From NCBI GenBank assembly GCA_002256145.1, contig NKIP01000054.1, positions 1 to 64,000 on the forward strand: 64,000 bases of DNA. Direction: 5' to 3'. The translations under genes were made by a program, and so were the position numbers. The stretch comes from Comamonadaceae bacterium PBBC1. GTDB lineage: Bacteria > Pseudomonadota > Gammaproteobacteria > Burkholderiales > Burkholderiaceae_C. Each line of letters starts with the position of its first letter. Position 1 is the stretch's first letter. Below are positions 59,689 through 64,000 of this stretch, piece after piece. Under the pieces are notes generated by a model, which was given only the letters and a program-made list of their open reading frames with translations, made no database searches and was not told where the DNA came from.

Positions 59689-60849
59689 TCAGGCCGCGCG
59701 CAACAGTTCGCGGCCGATGATGATTTGCTGCACCTGGGTGGTGCCTTCGTACAGGCGCAGCAGGCGGGCGTCGCGGTAAAAGCGCTCGACCGGGTATTCA
59801 TTGATGTAACCTGCCCCGCCGTGGATCTGAACGCCGCGGTCGGCCACGCGGCCCACCATCTCGGTGGAGAACAGCTTGGCGCATGACACCTGCATCGAAA
59901 TTTCAGGGTCAGACACATGCGGCGGCTTGAGGTCAAAGCGCGCAGCCACGTCCTTGACCAGCGACCAACCCGCCAGCAGCTCGGCTTGGCTGTCGGCCAG
60001 CATGGCCTGGATCAGTTGGAACTCGCCAATCGGTTTGCCGAACTGTTTGCGGTCGCGGGCGTAGCTGCGGGCCTCATCCAGGATGCGCGAGGCCAATCCG
60101 CAGGAGACGGCCGAGATGTTCAGGCGCCCACGGTCCAGCACTTTCATGGCGGTCTTGAAGCCTTGGCCGGGCACGCCGCCGATGATGTTGGCGGCGGGCA
60201 CGCGCACATTCTCCAGAATCACGTCGCAGGTCTTGGTGCCGCGCTGGCCCATTTTCTTGTCGGGCTTGCCCAGCTTGATGCCCGGCAGATCGGCCGGCAC
60301 GATGAAGGCCGACACGCCACTGGCGCCAGGACCGCCGGTGCGCGCCATCAGGGTGAAGGCACCGGCACGCGGCGCGTTGGTGATGTAGCGCTTGGTGCCA
60401 CTCAGCACATAGTGGTCGCCGTCGAGTTCGGCACGGGTCTTGAGCGAGGCGGCGTCGGTGCCGACATCGGGCTCGGTCAGTGCGAAGGACATGATCAACT
60501 CGCCACTGGCCACGCTGGGCAGGTAGGCGGCTTTTTGCTCGGGCGTGCCGTCCATCAGGATGCCTTGCGAGCCGATGCCGATGTTGGTGCCAAATACGGA
60601 GCGGAAAGCGGGCGCGGTGCGGCCGAGTTCGTAGTTAACCAGCACCTCTTGACTGACCGACAGACCGATGCCGCCAAATTCCTCGGGCACGGTCAGACCA
60701 AACAGGCCCATGTCTTTCATGTCCTGAACGATGTCCAGTGGCACGTCGTCGTGCTCTTCGAGGTGATTTTCGGCCGGGATCAGGCGCTCGCGGATGAAGC
60801 GCTGCAAGGTGGGCAGCAGGAGATCAAAGGATTCGGAGTCGAGAGCCAT
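59689..60849 (-). CDS. Acyl-CoA dehydrogenase
   Basis: The 386-residue flavoenzyme has MSFALTEPDVGTDAASL (FAD loop), KRYITNAPRAGAFTLMAR and the C-terminal catalytic block DARLLRLYEGTTQVQQIIIGRELL. The chain-length class is not clear; the neighbours (glutaryl-CoA dehydrogenase, enoyl-CoA hydratase, acyl-CoA ligase) suggest a ring-derived or dicarboxylic acyl-CoA. The start at 60849 fits the family; upstream codons overlap the hydratase gene. Confidence 0.9.
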   Translation of the reverse strand: MALDSESFDLLLPTLQRFIRERLIPAENHLEEHDDVPLDIVQDMKDMGLFGLTVPEEFGGIGLSVSQEVLVNYELGRTAPAFRSVFGTNIGIGSQGILMDGTPEQKAAYLPSVASGELIMSFALTEPDVGTDAASLKTRAELDGDHYVLSGTKRYITNAPRAGAFTLMARTGGPGASGVSAFIVPADLPGIKLGKPDKKMGQRGTKTCDVILENVRVPAANIIGGVPGQGFKTAMKVLDRGRLNISAVSCGLASRILDEARSYARDRKQFGKPIGEFQLIQAMLADSQAELLAGWSLVKDVAARFDLKPPHVSDPEISMQVSCAKLFSTEMVGRVADRGVQIHGGAGYINEYPVERFYRDARLLRLYEGTTQVQQIIIGRELLRAA

Positions 60850-60862
60850 GGTCAAAGTGGGG

Positions 60863-61639
60863 TTAACGGTGCTGGAAAACGGGTTTTCGTTTGTCGAGGA
60901 AGGCGTGCATGCCTTCATGGGCGTCGGCGCTGGCGAAGCGGGCGTGCAGCGCACGGCGCTCGAACAAAATGCCTTCTGTCAGGCTGGCCTCGTGGGCGCG
61001 GTTGACCGACTCCTTGATGGCCATCAAGGCGGGCAGCGAGTAGCCCGCAATCTGCGTGGCCAGCTTCAGCGTCACGGCCTGCAGCTCGGCGTCGGGCACC
61101 ACGCGCGAGACCAGGCCGTAGCAGTCGGCTTCTTCGGCGTTCAGCATGCGGGCCGACAGGCACATGTCCATGGCTTTGGCCTTGCCAATGGCACGCGGCA
61201 AGCGCTGTGTGCCCCCCGCGCCGGGGAGCATGGCCAGCTTGATTTCGGGCAGGGCAAACTGCGCCGACTCGGCCGCGATCACGATGTCGCAAGCCAGTGC
61301 CAGCTCGCAACCGCCGCCCATGGCGTAACCGGCTACGGCCGCAATGACGGGCTTGCGCACTTGGCGGATGGTTTCCCAATTGCGGGTGATGAAACCGCTT
61401 TGGTAGACGTCCATGTAGGACCAGTCGGCCATCACGGCGATGTCGGCACCGGCGGCGAACGCCTTGTCACTGCCGGTGATGACGATGGCGCCAATGTCCG
61501 GGTCCGCATCCAGACCCAGCAGCGCCTGGCCCAGCGCGTCCATCAAGGCGTCGTTGAGCGCATTGAGCTGGGCGGGCCGGTTCAGGGTGATGACACCGAC
61601 ACGGCCATGCCGGGTGCTCAGGATGGGGGACTCGGACAT
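60863..61639 (-). CDS. Enoyl-CoA hydratase/isomerase family protein
   Basis: The 258-residue crotonase-fold protein has AFAAGADIAVMADWSYMD (oxyanion loop), KPVIAAVAGYAMGGGCELALACD, and the second catalytic Glu region FALPEIKLAMLPGAGGTQRLPRAIG. It hydrates trans-2-enoyl-CoA, here likely the product of the acyl-CoA dehydrogenase gene next to it. Confidence 0.92.
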   Translation of the reverse strand: MSESPILSTRHGRVGVITLNRPAQLNALNDALMDALGQALLGLDADPDIGAIVITGSDKAFAAGADIAVMADWSYMDVYQSGFITRNWETIRQVRKPVIAAVAGYAMGGGCELALACDIVIAAESAQFALPEIKLAMLPGAGGTQRLPRAIGKAKAMDMCLSARMLNAEEADCYGLVSRVVPDAELQAVTLKLATQIAGYSLPALMAIKESVNRAHEASLTEGILFERRALHARFASADAHEGMHAFLDKRKPVFQHR

Positions 61640-61652
61640 CGCGCGCTCCAGC

Positions 61653-62636
61653 TTACTCGACGGTGATTTTCTGGTCGCGGATCAAAGCGCCCAGGACTTT
61701 GCCTTCGTTGGCCAGCAGCGCCTTGAATTCGGCCGTGTCCAGCGCAACGTTCTCGCCGCCCAGATCGGCGTAGCGGGCCTTCAGTGTGGGCGATGCCAAG
61801 GCCTTGGCGACCTCACGGTTCAAACGGGCGATGACCTCGGCGGGGGTGCCGTTCGGTGTCCACATGCCAAACCAAATGTCCAGATTGGCCCCTTTGAAAC
61901 CTTGCTCAGCCACGGTGGGCACATCGGGGAAAAAGGGTGAGCGCTTCTCGCTCACCACCGCCAGCAATTTGACCTTGCCCGTGCGGATGTGCGGGAAAGT
62001 AATGCCCGGGTCGCACACCATGTCGGCTTGTCCTGCCAGAACGTCTTGCAGTGCCGGTGCGGCCCCTTTGTAGGGCACGTGCAGGATGTTGGTGCCGGTG
62101 GCCTGTTTGAACAGTTCGCAAGCCAGGTGGGGGGGCGTGCCAGCACCGGCTGAGGCGTAGGCCAATTTTCCGGACTTGGCCTGTGCGACCAGTTCGCGCA
62201 CATCTTTGGCGGTGCTTTGTGGCTTGGTCACCAAATACATTTGCGATTTACCGATGCCACTGACCGGGGTGAGGTCGCGGGAGGGCAGCAAGTTGGATTT
62301 GATGAGGTGCGGGTTGACGGTTTCTACCGATGTGGGTGAGATGAACAAGGTGTGACCATCAGGGGTTGCGCGAGCCACCTCTGCGGCTGCAATGTTGCCG
62401 CTGGCTCCGGGCTTGTTGTCAATGACGACAGACTGGCCCAAGCTCTCGGTCAAGCCTTGAGCGACCAGTCGCGCCATGGCATCGGTCGTGCCACCGGGGG
62501 CAAAACCGACCACGATGCGGATGGGCTTGCTGGGCCAGGCCTGTGCATGGCTGCTGACGCTGGCACCCAAGCCGAGCAGGGAAAGGGCGGCGACCGTCAA
62601 GGTGCGGCGCAGTTGAAAACGTGGTGTGGATGTCAT
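61653..62636 (-). CDS. Bug/TctC-type periplasmic solute receptor
   Basis: The 327-residue protein has an Arg-rich signal start (QLRRTLTVAALSLLGLG), cleavage after SHA, and the Bug pattern PSKPIRIVVGFAPGGTTDAMARL with NKPGASGNIAAAEV and HVPYKGAAPALQDVLAGQADM. It is an orphan receptor embedded in the acyl-CoA cluster, so its ligand is probably the carboxylic acid that the ligase activates. GGAGACA precedes the ATG. Confidence 0.92.
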   Translation of the reverse strand: MTSTPRFQLRRTLTVAALSLLGLGASVSSHAQAWPSKPIRIVVGFAPGGTTDAMARLVAQGLTESLGQSVVIDNKPGASGNIAAAEVARATPDGHTLFISPTSVETVNPHLIKSNLLPSRDLTPVSGIGKSQMYLVTKPQSTAKDVRELVAQAKSGKLAYASAGAGTPPHLACELFKQATGTNILHVPYKGAAPALQDVLAGQADMVCDPGITFPHIRTGKVKLLAVVSEKRSPFFPDVPTVAEQGFKGANLDIWFGMWTPNGTPAEVIARLNREVAKALASPTLKARYADLGGENVALDTAEFKALLANEGKVLGALIRDQKITVE

Positions 62637-62679
62637 GGTTTGTCTCCTGATGGGGTGGTTGAAAGTTGAGCGCTTTGTC

Positions 62680-64000
62680 TTAAGCTGCACCGTCGCGCAA
62701 ATCCTCGCGCAGCTTGAATTTCTGGATCTTTCCGGATGGGGTGGACGGCATGCTCTGGCGAACTTCCAGCCGCTCTGGGATGTACTGGATGGCGACCTTT
62801 TGTTCCTTGAGGTAAGCGACCATGGTGGGCATGTCGAAGGTTTGACCGGGCTTGGGCACCACCACGGCGCAAGCCCGTTCGCCCAGGCGTTCATCGGGGT
62901 AGGCCACGATGGCGACCAAGGCCACTGCAGGGTGCTTGTAGAGCAGCGACTCGATTTCAACCACTGGGATGTTTTCGCCGCCTCGGATGATCACGTCCTT
63001 GCTGCGCCCGGTGATGCGTACGTAGCCTTGCTCGTCGATACGGGCCAGATCGCCTGTGTCAAACCAGCCTTCGGCGTCGGTGCCGTTGAGATGCTGTCGC
63101 TTGAGGTATCCGCCAAAGTTGGAGCAGGCACGCAGATACAACTTGCCTTGCGTGCCTGCAGGCAGTGCAGGATCCGAGGCGTCCGCTTCCACCACCTTGA
63201 GCTCAACCCCGGGCAGGGGCAGGCCATCTGTGTTGAAGGCGCGTTCATCGGGATCATTGAGCCGGATCAGTGTGACGGCCCCGTTTTCACTCATGCCCCA
63301 GGCTGACACGATTTTGGTGCCCAGTGAAGCGCGAGCTTGCTCGACCAATGGACCGGGTATTGGAGCGCCAGCACACAAGAAAGTCTTGAGGCTGGGCACC
63401 GGTGTTTTGTTTTCCGTCACCACGCGGGTCAAGTCGGTCAGAAACGGCGTTGAAGCCATGGTGAAGCTGGCTTTTTCGGCGTTGATCACCTCGACCGCCT
63501 TCTTGGGCTCCCAGATGTCCTGCAGCACGGCGCTGGCCTGGAGCATGATGGGCATCATCAGGCCGTACATGAAACCTGTCTGGTGCGCCATGGGTGAGGC
63601 CATGAGCACCACGTCCTCGGCATCGAGCTGCAGACGCTTGGCATAAGGAATGATGTTGGCCATCACGGTGTTGGCCGAATGCATTACGCCTTTAGGTTCG
63701 CCTGTGGTGCCCGAGGTGTAGATGAACTGTGTGATGTCATCCGGGCCAGGGCGGTGCGCACTCAGGATGCTTGCAGCATCGGACTCGTTTTCCCAGGTGG
63801 GGCCACTCAGCAAGGCTTCGAAACTGTTGGGGCCATGGCCATCGATCACCACCACATGCTGCAGATGCGGCAGGCCAGGCTGGATCGCGGTGATCATCTG
63901 CTCGAAGTCAAAACCCCGAAACGTCTTGGGTGCGATGATGACCTTGGCCTCGCCGTGTTTGAGCATGAAGTTCAGCTCGCGCTCACGGAAGATGTGCATC
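62680..64000 (-). CDS. AMP-dependent acyl-CoA ligase (5' end outside the window)
   Basis: About 439 C-terminal residues are visible. Motifs of the adenylate-forming family are present: FIYTSGTTGEPKGVMHS (P-loop), SAWGMSENGAV (A5), GWFDTGDLARIDEQGYVRITGRSKDVIIRGGENI (hinge), and the C-terminal catalytic Lys in PSGKIQKFKLR. It activates a carboxylic acid with ATP and CoA. The N-terminal roughly 100 residues lie beyond 64000. It likely starts the pathway that the dehydrogenases and hydratase continue. Confidence 0.92.
   Translation of the reverse strand, partial: MHIFRERELNFMLKHGEAKVIIAPKTFRGFDFEQMITAIQPGLPHLQHVVVIDGHGPNSFEALLSGPTWENESDAASILSAHRPGPDDITQFIYTSGTTGEPKGVMHSANTVMANIIPYAKRLQLDAEDVVLMASPMAHQTGFMYGLMMPIMLQASAVLQDIWEPKKAVEVINAEKASFTMASTPFLTDLTRVVTENKTPVPSLKTFLCAGAPIPGPLVEQARASLGTKIVSAWGMSENGAVTLIRLNDPDERAFNTDGLPLPGVELKVVEADASDPALPAGTQGKLYLRACSNFGGYLKRQHLNGTDAEGWFDTGDLARIDEQGYVRITGRSKDVIIRGGENIPVVEIESLLYKHPAVALVAIVAYPDERLGERACAVVVPKPGQTFDMPTMVAYLKEQKVAIQYIPERLEVRQSMPSTPSGKIQKFKLREDLRDGAA

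Overview
The window looks like the chromosome of a Comamonadaceae-type betaproteobacterium (Burkholderiales). The support is high GC, several orphan Bug/TctC-type periplasmic binding proteins, many NitT/TauT-type ABC importers, a HutF-type histidine pathway, a large PutA, and two families of dispersed REP-like palindromes. It reads as a heterotroph tuned to amino acids, acyl-CoA compounds and small organic acids. Two lower-GC accessory patches (about 0-3.3 kb and 33.6-37.9 kb) interrupt it. I see no tRNA, rRNA or CRISPR array.

Layout. 1-3.3 kb: five small minus-strand genes of cassette type (metallopeptidase, GNAT, LysE, MAPEG, YCII) separated by attC-like sites, cut at the left by the end of an IS66-like element. 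3.3-18.6 kb: a complete histidine utilisation block (hutG, hutF, hutI, hutD, polar amino acid ABC importer, hutU, hutH, hutC) plus a NitT/TauT-type importer whose promoter region has two HutC-type operators. The block is flanked by two paralogous GMC oxidoreductases of equal length. 19-22.3 kb: GMC oxidoreductase, class II aldolase-like protein and a Crp/Fnr-type regulator, divergent from the next operon.

22.5-30.6 kb is the most unusual part. One plus-strand operon encodes a NitT/TauT-type ABC importer, a TauD-type 2-oxoglutarate dioxygenase, a CoA-acylating aldehyde dehydrogenase, and a small bacterial microcompartment shell set (two BMC-T, one BMC-P, one BMC-H). It also encodes a protein with an NTF2-like domain and a Cys-rich segment. 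The dioxygenase, the dehydrogenase and the NTF2-like protein all carry terminal amphipathic segments that look like encapsulation peptides. This suggests an oxygen-dependent metabolosome in which the dioxygenase makes an aldehyde and the dehydrogenase turns it into an acyl-CoA inside the shell. No diol dehydratase, ethanolamine lyase, glycyl-radical enzyme, RuBisCO, PduL or alcohol dehydrogenase is present. An ATP-grasp-like protein lies convergent to it.

32-64 kb: gnd and gap, separated by a two-gene AAA ATPase/subtilase pair resembling the IetAS system; an amidase/M20 peptidase/Bug receptor cluster with a LysR regulator; ornithine cyclodeaminase with a divergent Lrp regulator; a Bug receptor with two hotdog thioesterases; an LRR-protein kinase fusion; a hydroxyisobutyrate dehydrogenase-like enzyme; putA with a divergent Lrp regulator; a YihY-family membrane protein; and, to the right edge, an acyl-CoA catabolic cluster (etfA, etfB, gcdH, acyl-CoA dehydrogenase, enoyl-CoA hydratase, Bug receptor, acyl-CoA ligase running off the window).
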